Shown here: in pieces, positions 1-9,387 of the stretch
Layout of the letters: each line of letters begins with the position of its first letter
Position numbering within the stretch: position 1 is the first letter of the stretch
Assembly: GCF_030815585.1 (NCBI RefSeq)
Contig: NZ_JAUSWY010000001.1
Span: forward strand, 930,001-994,000
Length of the DNA: 64,000 nt
Direction of reading: 5' to 3'
Source: Arthrobacter pascens
GTDB taxonomy: Bacteria > Actinomycetota > Actinomycetes > Actinomycetales > Micrococcaceae
The notes under the pieces: model-generated
Told to the model about the DNA's origin: nothing
Databases searched by the model: none
The model's input: the letters and a program-made list of their open reading frames with translations, nothing else
Translations under genes and position numbers: made by a program

Positions 1-2
1 GA

Positions 3-785
3 TGGTCCTTGGCCGGGGCTGCCTTCCTGGGCCTCTGCCTCGTCGCTTTGGCAGGGGTGGCGCACGATGAGACGTCATGGTTGGCCGCCGCGGTGCTGGC
101 TGCCGCCGTCGTCATCCCCTTTCGCGAAGTGCCGCCACGGGCGCGGAGGATTGCAGGGGAGCTCGGCGCCCTTGCGCTGACAGCGGCTGTCCAGCGTGCC
201 GCCATCTTTAATCTGGACGGGGAATACGGCTACGACTACCCGATGTCCGACGGCATGCCTGATCCCTTCTGGGTGCTCCAGTGGTACGTGCTTTTGGCAG
301 CCGGCCTCGGCGCGCTGCGGTACGCGTCCGGCCATCAGCTGGCCGGCAGGCTCAGGGTGGGGGCGGGGGCGGGCCTGCTCTCCTTGAGTGGTCTGGGCGT
401 GGTCTTCGGAGGCACCGACGGCCAGCAGCTGTGGGTGCTGGTACTTCTTGCCGGACTCCTGCTGGTGGGCCTCGGCCTGGGGGACAGGCTGTTTGTCTGG
501 TGGGGCGCTGCCGGAGTGGCCCTCTGCATTCTGTGGGCGATACGGCAGTACACGTTTGCGCTGCTGGCGCTCATCGCCGTCGGGCTGATTGTGTTCGCGG
601 TGTGGCGGCTGAACCGCGGTACCGCAACAGAAATGCCGGATGCCCACTCCACCCCTGATGGGCCCGCCCCTGACGGTTCTTGGCCTGATGGCTCTGAGAC
701 CGGCACTTCAGGACCGGACCAGCCGGTGTCCCATCAGCCGATGTCCCACCAGCCCGGCGGCGCAGACCCGTTCAGCCGGCCCTGA
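3..785 (+). CDS. Multi-pass membrane protein of unknown function, 5' end outside window
   Basis: The frame is open to the left edge, so the true start may lie outside; a TTG at 9 is the first start-like codon inside. About 258 residues are visible. Seven or eight hydrophobic stretches occupy roughly residues 1-200, ending in a Tyr-Thr-Phe-Ala-Leu-Leu helix. A polar cytoplasmic-looking tail of about 55 residues follows, rich in Pro, Asp, Gly and Ser, with repeated PDG and SHQP words. I do not recognise the family. It lies just upstream of a small one-helix protein on the same strand, and the two may be cotranscribed. Confidence 0.7.
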   Translation, partial: WSLAGAAFLGLCLVALAGVAHDETSWLAAAVLAAAVVIPFREVPPRARRIAGELGALALTAAVQRAAIFNLDGEYGYDYPMSDGMPDPFWVLQWYVLLAAGLGALRYASGHQLAGRLRVGAGAGLLSLSGLGVVFGGTDGQQLWVLVLLAGLLLVGLGLGDRLFVWWGAAGVALCILWAIRQYTFALLALIAVGLIVFAVWRLNRGTATEMPDAHSTPDGPAPDGSWPDGSETGTSGPDQPVSHQPMSHQPGGADPFSRP

Positions 786-815
786 TACTGTTGCCAGCAT
801 CGAGAGGAGTTCATC

Positions 816-941
816 ATGGAATGGCTTATTTTTCTGATTGTTGTGGTTGCCGTGGTTGCCGGAGTGTTCTGGGCCAAGAAGCATTTCCGCAACGAAATCG
901 ACCGCGCCAAGCGCATCAAACGCGCAAACAAGAACCAGTAG
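816..941 (+). CDS. Small single-helix membrane protein, 41 residues
   Basis: ATG at 816 follows a GAGGAG ribosome-binding site at about 803-808 with good spacing. The protein begins MEWLIFLIVVVAVVAGVFW, a single hydrophobic helix over residues 3-19. A strongly basic tail of about 20 residues follows, rich in Lys, Arg and Asn. This is typical of a small inner-membrane protein with a cytoplasmic basic tail. It begins 30 bases after the preceding membrane-protein gene, which suggests one transcript. No family is recognised. It is short enough to be missed by length-filtered gene callers. Confidence 0.6.
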   Translation: MEWLIFLIVVVAVVAGVFWAKKHFRNEIDRAKRIKRANKNQ

Positions 942-967
942 CCGGCAGGAACGCCTGACTGTTGGTC

Positions 968-2419
968 CTACTCGGCGGACGTCTTCCGTGCCCGGCTGAG
1001 CGCCTGGTACCAGTAGAAAGACTCCTTGGGTGTCCGCTCCAGGGTGTCGAAGTCAACGTGGACCAGGCCGAAGCGCTGTGAGTAGCCTGCCGCCCATTCA
1101 AAATTGTCCAGCAAGGTCCAGACGTAATAGCCACGCAGGTCAACGTCGTGGGCAATGCCGCCCGGGGCTGTTGCGTCCAGGGCGTGGCCCAGATGGCCCG
1201 CGATAAAGTCGATCCGCTTTTGATCCTGGATAGGGCCAGTCACATGATCGGGTTCAGGGAAGCTGGCGCCGCTTTCTGTGATGTACAGCGGCGGCAGGGA
1301 GTCCCGGTAGCGGTCCTTCAGTTCCCGCAACAGGATGCCCAGGTGTTCCGGGGCCACCGGCCAGCCGAACCCGGTGGTGCTGTACTCGGGGAAGGACACC
1401 TGGTGGAACGGGACCCGGACCATGGCTTCCGCAGGTCCTGTGGGGCTTTCGGCCGGCCCCCTGCCCGCGGCAACTCTCGTGGGGTAATAGTAATTTACTC
1501 CGTAGAAGTCCAGGGGCTGATGGATGGTGAGCAGATCGGCATCGGAGATCTTGCCGAAGGCGCGGAACCACGGCCTGGCGATCAGCGGCGGGCGAGGGTA
1601 GCGGCCCAGGAGGATCGGGTCAGCGTAGATCCGGTTAAGCATCAGGTCGAATACTGTCGCAATGAGCTTGTCGGCCAGCCGTCCCGTTGCCGGCCGGACC
1701 GGGGAGTGCAGGTTGGTCACGCCGACCCCGCCCGTGACTGCTTCAGCGCGCAGCGCTTGGACAGCCAGTCCATGGGCGAGCAGCTGGTGGTGAACGGCGG
1801 GTAAGGAATTGAAAAGCAGGTCCTGTCCGGGAGCGTGGACGCCCAGCGCATAGCCGTTCAGCACCACCGAGGCCGGTTCATTGAGGGTGACCCATTGCGC
1901 CACGCGGTCGCCGAAGCGCCGGCCGGCCACGGCAGAGTACTCTGCGAAGCGTTCAGCCGTGGCCCGGTTCATCCACCCGCCTCCATGCTCCAAGGGGAGC
2001 GGTGTATCCCAGTGGTAGAGGGTGGCCATGGGGGAGATGCCAGCTTCGAGGAGCTGGTCGATCAGGCGGTCATAGAAGTCCAGGCCCTGTTCATTGAAAG
2101 CCCCGCGGCCGTCAGGCTGGATCCGCGGCCAGGAGATGGAAAAGCGGTAGGAATCCACCCCAAGCTCACGCATGAGCGCTACGTCTTCGGGGGAGCGGTT
2201 GTAGTGGTCGCAGGCCACGGCAGGTGAGTGTCCATCCACGATGCTGCCGGGCTTCTCTGCGAAGGCATCCCAGCCGGAGGGCCCGCGGCCGTCCGCGGCC
2301 AGGGCACCTTCAATCTGGAATGCGGCTGACGCAACGCCCAAGGTAAACGAGGGCGGCAGGCGGCCGGCGAGTTCCCGCACGGAAACAGCATTCTCCACCG
2401 TCATGTCCCTATCATCCAT
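968..2419 (-). CDS. bglA: Beta-glucosidase, glycoside hydrolase family 1
   Basis: A 483-residue cytosolic family 1 enzyme hydrolysing beta-linked glucosides or related disaccharides. The acid/base motif TLNEP places the proton donor at Glu181. The nucleophile motif reads YITESG, with Glu382 as nucleophile; most relatives have TENG, so Ser replaces Asn here. The N-terminal substrate-binding stretch GVASAAFQIEGA and the late DLRGYYVWTLLDNFEWA segment are also typical. No signal peptide is seen. The start at 2419 is used; an ATG five codons later (2404) is possible. It is a single gene read away from the S10 operon, with a LacI-type operator-like palindrome about 95 bp upstream. Confidence 0.93.
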   Translation of the reverse strand: MDDRDMTVENAVSVRELAGRLPPSFTLGVASAAFQIEGALAADGRGPSGWDAFAEKPGSIVDGHSPAVACDHYNRSPEDVALMRELGVDSYRFSISWPRIQPDGRGAFNEQGLDFYDRLIDQLLEAGISPMATLYHWDTPLPLEHGGGWMNRATAERFAEYSAVAGRRFGDRVAQWVTLNEPASVVLNGYALGVHAPGQDLLFNSLPAVHHQLLAHGLAVQALRAEAVTGGVGVTNLHSPVRPATGRLADKLIATVFDLMLNRIYADPILLGRYPRPPLIARPWFRAFGKISDADLLTIHQPLDFYGVNYYYPTRVAAGRGPAESPTGPAEAMVRVPFHQVSFPEYSTTGFGWPVAPEHLGILLRELKDRYRDSLPPLYITESGASFPEPDHVTGPIQDQKRIDFIAGHLGHALDATAPGGIAHDVDLRGYYVWTLLDNFEWAAGYSQRFGLVHVDFDTLERTPKESFYWYQALSRARKTSAE

Positions 2420-2803
2420 TCGGACGTTGCTGAAGGCAATGACCCAGGACGCACCTGCCGCACCCGGCTGATTCGCTTCTGTGGATAATATCCGGCATAC
2501 TAGATGAGTTGTTCAAGCGCTTCTTCGTGTCCCGATCCGGATAATGCCGGGTGTCAGGGTCCAAGTGGAAGACCAAACATAACCCACTCCCCATGGAACT
2601 GCGGATTTGTATGCGTGCAAAGCGCGACACGCCCGACCGCGGGGGTCGGTTACGCCGGCAAGGTGAGGAACCCGGATTCATCCGGATTCAGTTTGTGCGG
2701 CGGGTGGTAGTTCAGACTTCAAATGCTTCGGCAGCCACACAACGAGAAGTAAACAGGGCAGCCCTAATCAGGGGAAGCACAGACTGAAAGAGAGTCAGGC
2801 GAC
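2420..2803. other. Divergent control region between bglA and rpsJ
   Basis: This 384-bp region has no convincing gene. It must hold the promoter of bglA (minus strand) and the S10-operon promoter and leader (plus strand). Visible elements are the AAGCGCTT palindrome at 2515-2522, a small hairpin with arms CCGACC (2633-2638) and GGTCGG (2644-2649), and a tandem CCGGATTCA pair near 2675-2693. I could not place a convincing -35/-10 pair for rpsJ. The Shine-Dalgarno sequence before rpsJ is weak. Confidence 0.5.
2511..2526 (-). promoter_or_regulatory. LacI-family operator-like palindrome upstream of bglA
   Basis: The sequence GTTCAAGCGCTTCTTC contains the perfect 8-bp palindrome AAGCGCTT at 2515-2522. 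This matches the core of many LacI/GalR-family operators. It lies about 95 bp upstream of the bglA start and next to TTGAAC on the minus strand, a possible -35 element. Repression by a sugar-responsive LacI-type regulator is inferred. No regulator gene lies beside it, and the outer half-sites are poorly symmetric. Confidence 0.3.
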
Positions 2804-3112
2804 ATGGCGGGACAAAAAATCCGCATCCGGCTGAAGTCATACGACCACGAGGTCATTGACGTTTCAGCACGGAAGATCGTTGAGACGGTCACGCGCGCAG
2901 GCGCAACGGTAGTGGGCCCAGTGCCGCTGCCTACGGAGAAGAACATTTACTGCGTAATCCGCTCTCCGCACAAGTACAAGGACAGCCGCGAGCACTTTGA
3001 AATGCGCACGCACAAGCGTCTTATCGACATCATCGATCCCACGCCCAAGGCTGTTGACTCGCTTATGCGTCTCGACCTGCCGGCCGACGTGAACATCGAA
3101 ATCAAGCTGTAG
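2804..3112 (+). CDS. rpsJ: Small ribosomal subunit protein uS10
   Basis: 102 residues, the normal length. It is full-length with the conserved [11 protein letters not shown] start and the GPVPLPT loop. S10 is part of the 30S head and also the NusE partner in antitermination complexes. It is the first gene of the S10 operon, followed 17 bp later by rplC. An intergenic region of 384 bp precedes it, consistent with the operon promoter lying there. Confidence 0.99.
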   Translation: MAGQKIRIRLKSYDHEVIDVSARKIVETVTRAGATVVGPVPLPTEKNIYCVIRSPHKYKDSREHFEMRTHKRLIDIIDPTPKAVDSLMRLDLPADVNIEIKL

Positions 3113-3129
3113 GGAGGTGCTGAGAGACT

Positions 3130-3780
3130 ATGACCGCAACCCGTAACGTAAAGGGCCTGCTGGGCACGAAGCTCGGCATGACCCAGGTCTGGGACGAGAA
3201 CAACAAGCTCATCCCCGTCACTGTGGTCCAGGCAGATTCGAACGTAATCACCCAGCTGCGCAACGCAGACACTGATGGCTACGTAGCTGTTCAGATCGGC
3301 TACGGCCAGATCGATCCCCGCAAGGTCACCAAGCCGCTGGCTGGTCACTTTGAAAAGGCAGGCGTCACGCCTCGCCGCCACGTCGTCGAACTGCGCACTG
3401 CAGATGCTGACTCTTACGAGCTGGGCCAGGAGCTGTCTGTTGAGCTCTTTGAAGCCGGCCAGAAGATCGACGTTATTGGCACCACCAAGGGTAAGGGCTT
3501 CGCCGGTGTTATGAAGCGTCACGGCTTCCACGGCGTTGGAGCTTCCCACGGTGCCCACAAGAACCACCGTAAGCCCGGTTCAATCGGTGGCGCATCCACC
3601 CCGAGCCGCGTCTTCAAGGGCATGAAAATGGCCGGCCGCATGGGCGCCGTTCGTCACACCACGCTGAACCTCACCGTTCACGCGGTTGATGTCGAGAAGT
3701 CGCTGCTCCTGATCAAGGGTGCCGTTCCCGGCGCCCGCGGCCAGGTCGTACTCGTACGCACTGCCGTGAAGGGAGCCTAG
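3130..3780 (+). CDS. rplC: Large ribosomal subunit protein uL3
   Basis: 216 residues, full length. It carries the conserved N-terminal [13 protein letters not shown] and the central [14 protein letters not shown] loop that reaches toward the peptidyl transferase centre. L3 is an early assembly protein of the 50S subunit. It is the second gene of the S10 operon, preceded by a GGGAGGTG ribosome-binding site and followed after four bases by rplD. Confidence 0.99.
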   Translation: MTATRNVKGLLGTKLGMTQVWDENNKLIPVTVVQADSNVITQLRNADTDGYVAVQIGYGQIDPRKVTKPLAGHFEKAGVTPRRHVVELRTADADSYELGQELSVELFEAGQKIDVIGTTKGKGFAGVMKRHGFHGVGASHGAHKNHRKPGSIGGASTPSRVFKGMKMAGRMGAVRHTTLNLTVHAVDVEKSLLLIKGAVPGARGQVVLVRTAVKGA

Positions 3781-3784
3781 TTAA

Positions 3785-4408
3785 ATGACTAGCACTGTCA
3801 AGGTTGACCTGCCTGCAGAGATCTTCGACGTCCAGACCAACGTGCCGCTGCTGCACCAGGTCGTCGTTGCCCAGCTCGCTGCTGCTCGCCAGGGTACCCA
3901 CAAGACCAAGACCCGCGCCGAGGTTTCAGGTGCAGGACGCAAGCCGTTCAAGCAGAAGGGCACCGGCCGCGCCCGTCAGGGTTCAATCCGTGCTCCTCAC
4001 ATGACCGGTGGTGGAGTTGTCCACGGTCCCACACCGCGTGACTACAGCCAGCGCACCCCCAAGAAGATGATTGCTGCTGCACTGCGCGGCGCACTCTCTG
4101 ACCGGGCACGCAACGGCCGCATCCACGTTGTTGCGGAACTGGTGGAGGGCACCAAGCCGTCCGTCAAGAACGCACTGGCAACCCTGCGCGGAGTTTCCGA
4201 GCGCAAGAACCTGCTGGTTGTCATCGAGCGCGCCAACGATGTTGCAGCACTGTCCGTGCGCAACCTCGCCGGTGTTCACGTTCTGTACGCAGACCAGCTG
4301 AACACCTACGACGTTCTCGTCTCTGACGACGTTGTCTTCACCAAGGCTGCCTACGAAGCATTCGTTGCCGACAAGGCAGTGGCAAAGAACGAGGAGAATG
4401 CCAAGTGA
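3785..4408 (+). CDS. rplD: Large ribosomal subunit protein uL4
   Basis: 207 residues with the conserved extended-loop region [15 protein letters not shown] near residues 58-72, which lines the peptide exit tunnel. In Escherichia coli L4 represses its own operon; whether that applies here cannot be read from the sequence. Its stop codon overlaps the GTG start of rplW by four bases, so the two are translationally coupled. Confidence 0.99.
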   Translation: MTSTVKVDLPAEIFDVQTNVPLLHQVVVAQLAAARQGTHKTKTRAEVSGAGRKPFKQKGTGRARQGSIRAPHMTGGGVVHGPTPRDYSQRTPKKMIAAALRGALSDRARNGRIHVVAELVEGTKPSVKNALATLRGVSERKNLLVVIERANDVAALSVRNLAGVHVLYADQLNTYDVLVSDDVVFTKAAYEAFVADKAVAKNEENAK

Positions 4409-4710
4409 GTGCAGCCACCATCAAAGACCCGCGCGACGTCGTGCTTGCACCCGTCGTATCGGAAAAGAGCTACGGCCTGATCGATGAGGGCAAGTACACC
4501 TTCCTGGTGGACCCCCGCTCGAACAAGACCGAGATCAAGCTGGCCGTGGAGAAGATTTTCTCCGTCAAGGTCGAATCGATCAACACCATCAACCGTGCCG
4601 GTAAGCGCAAGCGCACCAAATTCGGATGGGGTACCCGCAAGAACACCAAGCGTGCGATTGTCACCCTCAAAGAAGGCACTATCGACATCTTCGGCGGTCC
4701 GCTCGCGTAG
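4405..4710 (+). CDS. rplW: Large ribosomal subunit protein uL23
   Basis: 101 residues, full length, GTG start overlapping the end of rplD. It contains [17 protein letters not shown] and the [17 protein letters not shown] basic stretch. L23 lies at the exit of the nascent-peptide tunnel and docks trigger factor and the SRP/SecY machinery. It is an S10 operon member with ordinary codon use. Confidence 0.99.
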   Translation: MSAATIKDPRDVVLAPVVSEKSYGLIDEGKYTFLVDPRSNKTEIKLAVEKIFSVKVESINTINRAGKRKRTKFGWGTRKNTKRAIVTLKEGTIDIFGGPLA

Positions 4711-4739
4711 CGGAGACCACTTTAACGAGGAAATAAATC

Positions 4740-5579
4740 ATGGGAATCCGTAAGTACAAGCCGACTACCCCGGGCCGTCGTGGCTCGAGCGTAGCGGACT
4801 TCACCGAAATCACGCGGTCGACGCCGGAAAAGTCGTTGGTACGTCCGCTGCCCAAAAAGGGCGGCCGTAACAACTCCGGTAAGATCACAACCCGTCACAA
4901 GGGTGGTGGACACAAGCGCCAGTACCGTCTGATCGACTTCCGTCGCCACGACAAAGACGGCGTTGACGCCCGCGTTGCCGAAATTGAGTACGATCCGAAC
5001 CGCACGGCTCGCATCGCCCTCCTGCACTACGTTGATGGCACCAAGCGTTACATCATCGCCCCGAACAAGCTGTCCCAGGGTGACTTCGTAGAGGCAGGTG
5101 CCAACGCTGACATCAAGCCTGGCAACAACCTGCCCCTGCGCAACATCCCGGTAGGTACCGTTGTCCACGCAGTTGAACTGCGTCCGGGCGGCGGCGCCAA
5201 GATGGGCCGCTCCGCCGGCGCATCGATCCAGCTCGTAGCCAAGGAAGGCCGTTTCGCCCAGCTGCGTCTGCCTTCTGGCGAAATCCGCAACGTTGACGTG
5301 CGCTGCCGCGCAACCGTCGGCGAGGTCGGCAACGCCGAGCAGTCCAATATCAACTGGGGTAAGGCCGGCCGCATGCGCTGGAAGGGCGTCCGCCCGACCG
5401 TCCGTGGTGTCGCGATGAACCCGGTTGACCACCCGCACGGTGGTGGCGAGGGTAAGACGTCCGGTGGACGTCACCCCGTCAACCCGAACGGTAAGCGGGA
5501 AGGCCGCACCCGCCGACCCAACAAAGAGAGCGACAAGCTTATTGTTCGTCGCCGTCGTACTGGCAAGAACAAGCGATAG
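4740..5579 (+). CDS. rplB: Large ribosomal subunit protein uL2
   Basis: 279 residues. It carries the conserved [14 protein letters not shown] segment near residue 225, whose histidine lies close to the peptidyl transferase centre, and a very basic C-terminus. L2 binds 23S rRNA and is needed for subunit association. It follows rplW after 29 bases, with an ACGAGGAAA ribosome-binding site. Confidence 0.99.
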   Translation: MGIRKYKPTTPGRRGSSVADFTEITRSTPEKSLVRPLPKKGGRNNSGKITTRHKGGGHKRQYRLIDFRRHDKDGVDARVAEIEYDPNRTARIALLHYVDGTKRYIIAPNKLSQGDFVEAGANADIKPGNNLPLRNIPVGTVVHAVELRPGGGAKMGRSAGASIQLVAKEGRFAQLRLPSGEIRNVDVRCRATVGEVGNAEQSNINWGKAGRMRWKGVRPTVRGVAMNPVDHPHGGGEGKTSGGRHPVNPNGKREGRTRRPNKESDKLIVRRRRTGKNKR

Positions 5580-5591
5580 GAGCCTGGACAC

Positions 5592-5873
5592 ATGCCACGC
5601 AGCCTGAAAAAAGGTCCTTTCGTTGACCAGCACCTCTTTGTAAAGGTAGCCAGGGAAAACGAAAAGGGCACCAAGAACGTCATCAAGACCTGGTCACGCC
5701 GTTCGATGATCATCCCCGACATGCTCGGGCACACGATCGCCGTTCACGACGGACGCAAGCACATTCCGGTGTTTGTCACCGAGTCGATGGTCGGGCACAA
5801 GCTCGGCGAATTCGCTCCCACGCGGACATTCCGCGGCCATGTCAAGGACGACCGTAAGGGCAAGCGCCGCTAG
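5592..5873 (+). CDS. rpsS: Small ribosomal subunit protein uS19
   Basis: 93 residues, normal length, with [12 protein letters not shown] at the start and the [23 protein letters not shown] core split over residues 54-76. S19 forms a head complex with S13 and contacts 16S rRNA. It is an S10 operon gene 12 bases after rplB, with an AGGAGCC ribosome-binding site. Confidence 0.99.
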   Translation: MPRSLKKGPFVDQHLFVKVARENEKGTKNVIKTWSRRSMIIPDMLGHTIAVHDGRKHIPVFVTESMVGHKLGEFAPTRTFRGHVKDDRKGKRR

Positions 5874-5911
5874 GCGCCTGCACTTACGTCAAAGACGAGA
5901 GAAGGAAAGCA

Positions 5912-6277
5912 ATGGAAGCCAAGGCAATTGCGCGTCACATCCGCGTAACGCCTATGAAGGCCCGGCGCGTCGTCAACCTTGTTCGTGGTAAGCAAGCGAA
6001 TGAGGCTCTGGCAATTCTGAAGTTTGCCCCACAGGCAGCTTCAGAGCCGGTATTCAAGGTAGTTCAGTCGGCAATCTCCAACGCCCGGGTCCTCGCGGAC
6101 CGCGACGGCGTGGCGTTTGACGAAGGTGACCTCATCATCAGCGAAGCGTTTGTTGATGAAGGCCCGACCATGAAGCGGTTCCAGCCGCGTGCCCAGGGTC
6201 GTGCATTTCAGATCAAGAAGCGCACCAGCCACATCACCGTGGTAGTCGCTACCCCGGAGAAAGAGGAGGCTCGCTAA
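5912..6277 (+). CDS. rplV: Large ribosomal subunit protein uL22
   Basis: 121 residues, full length, with the conserved [15 protein letters not shown] start and the beta-hairpin region that lines the exit tunnel near [14 protein letters not shown]. Changes in that hairpin confer macrolide resistance in other species; no unusual deletion is seen. It abuts rpsC directly, whose GTG starts at the base after its stop codon. Confidence 0.99.
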   Translation: MEAKAIARHIRVTPMKARRVVNLVRGKQANEALAILKFAPQAASEPVFKVVQSAISNARVLADRDGVAFDEGDLIISEAFVDEGPTMKRFQPRAQGRAFQIKKRTSHITVVVATPEKEEAR

Positions 6278-7111
6278 GTGGGACAGAAAGTAAACCCGCA
6301 CGGGTTCCGACTCGGCATCACCACCGATCACGTATCGCACTGGTTCGCTGACAGCACCAAGGCCGGACAGCGGTACAAGGACTTCGTTCGCGAAGACATC
6401 CGTATCCGCCAGCTCATGTCTGTTGGCATGGAGCGCGCCGGTATCGCCAAGGTTGAGATCGAGCGCACCCGTGACCGTGTACGCGTGGATATCCACACGG
6501 CACGTCCCGGCATCGTTATCGGCCGCCGCGGAGCAGAAGCAGACCGCATCCGCGGCGAGCTCGAAAAGCTTACGGGCAAGCAGGTCCAGCTGAACATCCT
6601 CGAGGTCAAGAACCCCGAGATGGAAGCACAGCTTGTTGCCCAGGGCGTTGCTGAGCAGCTGACTTCCCGCGTGGCGTTCCGCCGTGCGATGAAGAAGGCC
6701 ATGCAGTCCGCACAGCGTGCAGGTGCCAAGGGCATCCGTATCGCCTGCTCCGGTCGACTGGGCGGCGCTGAAATGTCCCGCTCGGAGTTCTACCGCGAAG
6801 GCCGTGTGCCCCTGCACACCCTCCGCGCGAACATCGACTATGGCTTCTACGAGGCCAAGACCACCTTCGGCCGCATCGGCGTGAAGGTCTGGATCTACAA
6901 GGGTGACGTCACTGCCAAGGAACTGGCTCAGCAGGCAGCTGCTGCTCCGTCCCGTGGCCGCGGCGCCAGTGACCGTCCGGGCCGCCCGGGTGGCGCTGAC
7001 CGTGGTGACCGCCGCCGTCGTCCCGACCGTCCGGCCGCCGAAGCAGCTCCTGCTGCCGAAGCTCCGGCTGTTGAGGCTGCACCTGCTGCAGTAGAAGGAG
7101 GACAGGCTTAA
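6278..7111 (+). CDS. rpsC: Small ribosomal subunit protein uS3, with long tail
   Basis: 277 residues against about 233 in Escherichia coli. The N-terminal KH domain with [15 protein letters not shown] (about residues 75-90) and the C-terminal S3 domain are intact to about residue 212. An extra tail of about 60 residues follows. It is first Arg/Gly/Asp-rich ([19 protein letters not shown]) and then almost only Ala, Pro, Glu and Val. Similar tails are common in high-GC Actinobacteria. GTG start immediately after rplV. Confidence 0.98.
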   Translation: MGQKVNPHGFRLGITTDHVSHWFADSTKAGQRYKDFVREDIRIRQLMSVGMERAGIAKVEIERTRDRVRVDIHTARPGIVIGRRGAEADRIRGELEKLTGKQVQLNILEVKNPEMEAQLVAQGVAEQLTSRVAFRRAMKKAMQSAQRAGAKGIRIACSGRLGGAEMSRSEFYREGRVPLHTLRANIDYGFYEAKTTFGRIGVKVWIYKGDVTAKELAQQAAAAPSRGRGASDRPGRPGGADRGDRRRRPDRPAAEAAPAAEAPAVEAAPAAVEGGQA

Positions 7112-7528
7112 ATGCTTATCCCACGTCGAGTCAAGCACCGTAAGCAGCACCACCCGGGTCGTTCCGGCGCTGCCACGGGCGGCACCAAGGTCTCCTTCGG
7201 TGAGTACGGCATCCAGGCTCTGAGCCCGGCATACGTAACCAACCGTCAGATCGAGTCTGCACGTATCGCGATGACCCGCCACATCAAGCGTGGCGGTAAG
7301 GTCTGGATCAACATCTACCCGGACCGTCCCCTCACGAAGAAGCCTGCCGAAACCCGCATGGGTTCCGGTAAGGGTTCGCCGGAATGGTGGGTCGCTAACG
7401 TCAAGCCGGGCCGGGTTCTCTTTGAGATCTCCGGCGTCGAAGAATCGGTAGCTCGCGAGGCACTGCGCCTGGCAATCCACAAGCTCCCGTTGAAGGCACG
7501 CATTTTGCGTCGCGAAGGTGGTGAATAG
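7112..7528 (+). CDS. rplP: Large ribosomal subunit protein uL16
   Basis: 138 residues, normal length, starting [20 protein letters not shown]16 organises the A-site tRNA pocket of the 50S subunit. The conserved [17 protein letters not shown] and [10 protein letters not shown] segments are present. It starts directly after the rpsC stop and ends two bases before rpmC. Confidence 0.99.
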   Translation: MLIPRRVKHRKQHHPGRSGAATGGTKVSFGEYGIQALSPAYVTNRQIESARIAMTRHIKRGGKVWINIYPDRPLTKKPAETRMGSGKGSPEWWVANVKPGRVLFEISGVEESVAREALRLAIHKLPLKARILRREGGE

Positions 7529-7530
7529 AA

Positions 7531-7860
7531 ATGGCAGTAGGATCCAAGGAACTTGCATCCGCACAGCTGGACACGTTCGACAACGAGCGCCTCGTTGAAG
7601 AACTCCGTAAGGCTAAGGAAGAGCTGTTCAACCTGCGTTTCCAGTCCGCCACCGGTCAGCTGGAGAACCACGGTCGTCTGCGCGCGGTAAAGAAGGACAT
7701 CGCACGCATCTACACCGTTCTCCGTGAGCGCGAACTGGGCATTCGTGCCGAGGTTGCCGCACCGGTTGTGGAAGCCAAGGAAGAAAAGAAGTCCAAGAAG
7801 TCAACAACCAAAAAGGCCGAGAAGGCTGAAACGGTTGAGACCGAGGAGGACGCCAAGTGA
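7531..7860 (+). CDS. rpmC: Large ribosomal subunit protein uL29, with charged tail
   Basis: 109 residues, clearly longer than the usual 65. Residues about 1-75 are the normal L29 two-helix hairpin, with [18 protein letters not shown] and the [21 protein letters not shown] segment. The last 35 residues are an added Lys/Glu/Thr/Val-rich tail. The tail overlaps the next gene by a GTGA stop-start, so it is genuinely translated in the operon rather than a mis-called extension. Confidence 0.97.
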   Translation: MAVGSKELASAQLDTFDNERLVEELRKAKEELFNLRFQSATGQLENHGRLRAVKKDIARIYTVLRERELGIRAEVAAPVVEAKEEKKSKKSTTKKAEKAETVETEEDAK

Positions 7861-8168
7861 GTGAAAAGGACGAGAACGTGACGGAAACTGTTTCTGCTGC
7901 GGAAGCTACGGCTGAGCAGCGCGGTTACCGTAAGACGCGTCGCGGCTACGTGGTCTCTGACAAGATGGAAAAAACCATCGTTGTCCAGGTTGAAGACCGC
8001 GTGAAGCACGCTCTGTACGGCAAGGTCATCCGCCGCACCTCGAAGGTCAAGGCACACGACGAAGAGAACACCGCCGGCATCGGCGACCTCGTTGTCATCG
8101 CTGAGACCCGCCCGCTGTCCGCCACCAAGAACTGGCGGCTTGTGGAGATCCTCGAGAAGGCCAAATAA
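7857..8168 (+). CDS. rpsQ: Small ribosomal subunit protein uS17
   Basis: 103 residues. The conserved body starts at [19 protein letters not shown] (about residue 22), after an extra acidic N-terminal stretch. A GTG within the last codons of rpmC gives a GTGA overlap; a second GTG at 7878 is an alternative start. S17 is a primary 16S rRNA-binding protein. It is the last gene of the S10 block: a hairpin terminator follows, and then a 487-bp gap before rplN. Confidence 0.97.
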   Translation: MSEKDENVTETVSAAEATAEQRGYRKTRRGYVVSDKMEKTIVVQVEDRVKHALYGKVIRRTSKVKAHDEENTAGIGDLVVIAETRPLSATKNWRLVEILEKAK

Positions 8169-8200
8169 CACCTGCAGCATCGCCTTCCGGGGCACTGCGC

Positions 8201-8237
8201 CGGAAACCCCTGTTCCCTTTGGGAGCGGGGGTTTCCG
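8201..8237 (+). terminator. Hairpin after rpsQ, probable end of S10 operon
   Basis: Arms CGGAAACCCC (8201-8210) and GGGGTTTCCG (8228-8237) form a perfect 10-bp stem. The loop contains its own small TCCC/GGGA pairing. There is no clear T-run after it, as is common in GC-rich Actinobacteria. It starts 32 bases after the rpsQ stop. With the long gap to rplN, it indicates that the spc genes have their own promoter. Confidence 0.65.
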
Positions 8238-8255
8238 CGTTTCCGGGGCAGCTGA

Positions 8256-8316
8256 CGCGAACTGGCAGCAAATACCCTCAAATTCGCCGTGAGAGGTCAT
8301 TAGCTGCCAGTTCGCG
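8256..8316. repeat. 14-bp perfect inverted repeat in rpsQ-rplN gap
   Basis: CGCGAACTGGCAGC at 8256-8269 is repeated in inverted orientation at 8303-8316 with a 33-bp spacer. The similarity extends imperfectly inward, as AAATACCCTCA on one side against TAATGACCTCTCA (read on the other strand). So two copies of a unit of about 27 bp face each other. It lies beyond the S10 terminator and about 80 bp upstream of the proposed spc promoter. No gene is encoded here. Confidence 0.7.
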
Positions 8317-8397
8317 CTGTTGTGGAACGGACGACGGCGGCGGCCTGGTTTTGCGGGGGGAGCGCCGACTTTGTGATATGGGGGCTGGGCCGAACTG

Positions 8398-8406
8398 TGC
8401 TAGGAT
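8398..8406 (+). promoter_or_regulatory. Candidate extended -10 promoter for the spc operon
   Basis: TGCTAGGAT matches an extended -10 element (TG, one base, then TAGGAT). No good -35 box is seen at 17-18 bp, which fits an extended -10 promoter. Transcription would begin near 8413, giving a leader of about 240 nt before rplN. The leader includes a weak hairpin with arms GCCTGG and CCAGGC near 8551-8573. This is inferred from sequence only. Confidence 0.35.
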
Positions 8407-8655
8407 ATTGAGTTTGTATGGCGCCGTTCGTGCGCTGTCATCTACCTCGTAAACAATCGTGCCACGGCATAGTGCCCCCTCGCGCTCCAGCACCGTCTGG
8501 ATCGGCCTGGGAAGCAAATGTTTTTGGCACGGGCGTTTAGGCCTGGTCTGGCAAAATCCAGGCAGGTCAAGAGACACCCCGATCAACCGTTCCGCAAGGC
8601 TCATTCCGTAGGAAGATTTTCGGTCTGAGAACCAGCGCGACGCAAGGAGTAAATA

Positions 8656-9024
8656 GTGATTCAGCAGGAGTCGCGACTCAAGGTCGCCGACAACACGGGT
8701 GCTAAGGAAATCCTTACCATTCGCGTTCTCGGTGGATCTGGCCGTCGCTACGCAGGCATTGGCGACGTCATCGTCGCTACCGTCAAGGACGCAATCCCGG
8801 GCGGCAACGTAAAGAAGGGTGATGTTGTCAAGGCAGTCATCGTCCGTACCAAGAAGGAACGCCGCCGTGCGGATGGTTCCTACATCAAGTTTGACGAGAA
8901 CGCAGCTGTGATCCTGAAGGCAGACGGTGACCCCCGCGGTACCCGTATCTTCGGACCGGTTGGTCGTGAACTCCGTGACAAGAAGTTCATGAAGATCGTT
9001 TCTCTGGCTCCGGAGGTGCTCTAG
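8656..9024 (+). CDS. rplN: Large ribosomal subunit protein uL14
   Basis: 122 residues, normal length, GTG start after an AAGGAG ribosome-binding site. It begins [18 protein letters not shown] and is conserved throughout. L14 forms an intersubunit bridge and is the target of the silencing factor RsfS. It is the first gene of the spc block, with a 487-bp upstream gap that carries a terminator, an inverted repeat and a candidate promoter. Confidence 0.99.
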   Translation: MIQQESRLKVADNTGAKEILTIRVLGGSGRRYAGIGDVIVATVKDAIPGGNVKKGDVVKAVIVRTKKERRRADGSYIKFDENAAVILKADGDPRGTRIFGPVGRELRDKKFMKIVSLAPEVL

Positions 9025-9027
9025 TCC

Positions 9028-9387
9028 ATGGCTAAGATCAAAAAGGGTGACCTCGTTCAGGTCATCACTGGCGCCAAGGCTGAGCGCGGCGGCGACCGAG
9101 GCAAGCAGGGCAAGGTTCTGCGCGTATTCCCGGACACCAACCGCGTGTTGGTTGAAGGCATTAACCGCGTAACCAAGCACACCAAGGTCGGTCAGTCGCA
9201 GCGCGGCACCAAGACCGGTGGCATCGAGGTTGTTGAGGCTTCGATCCACATCTCCAACGTGGCTCTGGTTGACCCGTCCACCAAGAAGCCCACCCGCGTC
9301 GGTTTCCGCACCGAGACCGTTGAGCGCGATGGCGTGAAGCGTGAAGTGCGCGTACGCGTGGCCAAGAGCTCCGGGAAGGACATCTAA
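9028..9387 (+). CDS. rplX: Large ribosomal subunit protein uL24
   Basis: 119 residues with the N-terminal KOW motif ([20 protein letters not shown], first 24 residues). L24 is an assembly initiator that binds 23S rRNA. It is a little longer than the usual 103-105 residues. It starts three bases after rplN, and its stop codon overlaps the ATG of rplE. Confidence 0.98.
   Translation: MAKIKKGDLVQVITGAKAERGGDRGKQGKVLRVFPDTNRVLVEGINRVTKHTKVGQSQRGTKTGGIEVVEASIHISNVALVDPSTKKPTRVGFRTETVERDGVKREVRVRVAKSSGKDI

Noticed and set aside
2551..2787. Possible 78-residue gene in the bglA-rpsJ gap
   Set aside because: No ribosome-binding site or known domain, and the region is expected to hold promoters and the S10 leader.
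6041..7564. A 507-residue open frame on the minus strand opposite rplV, rpsC and rplP
   Set aside because: It lies fully antisense to well-conserved ribosomal genes, has no recognisable domain, and is a normal result of high GC at third codon positions.
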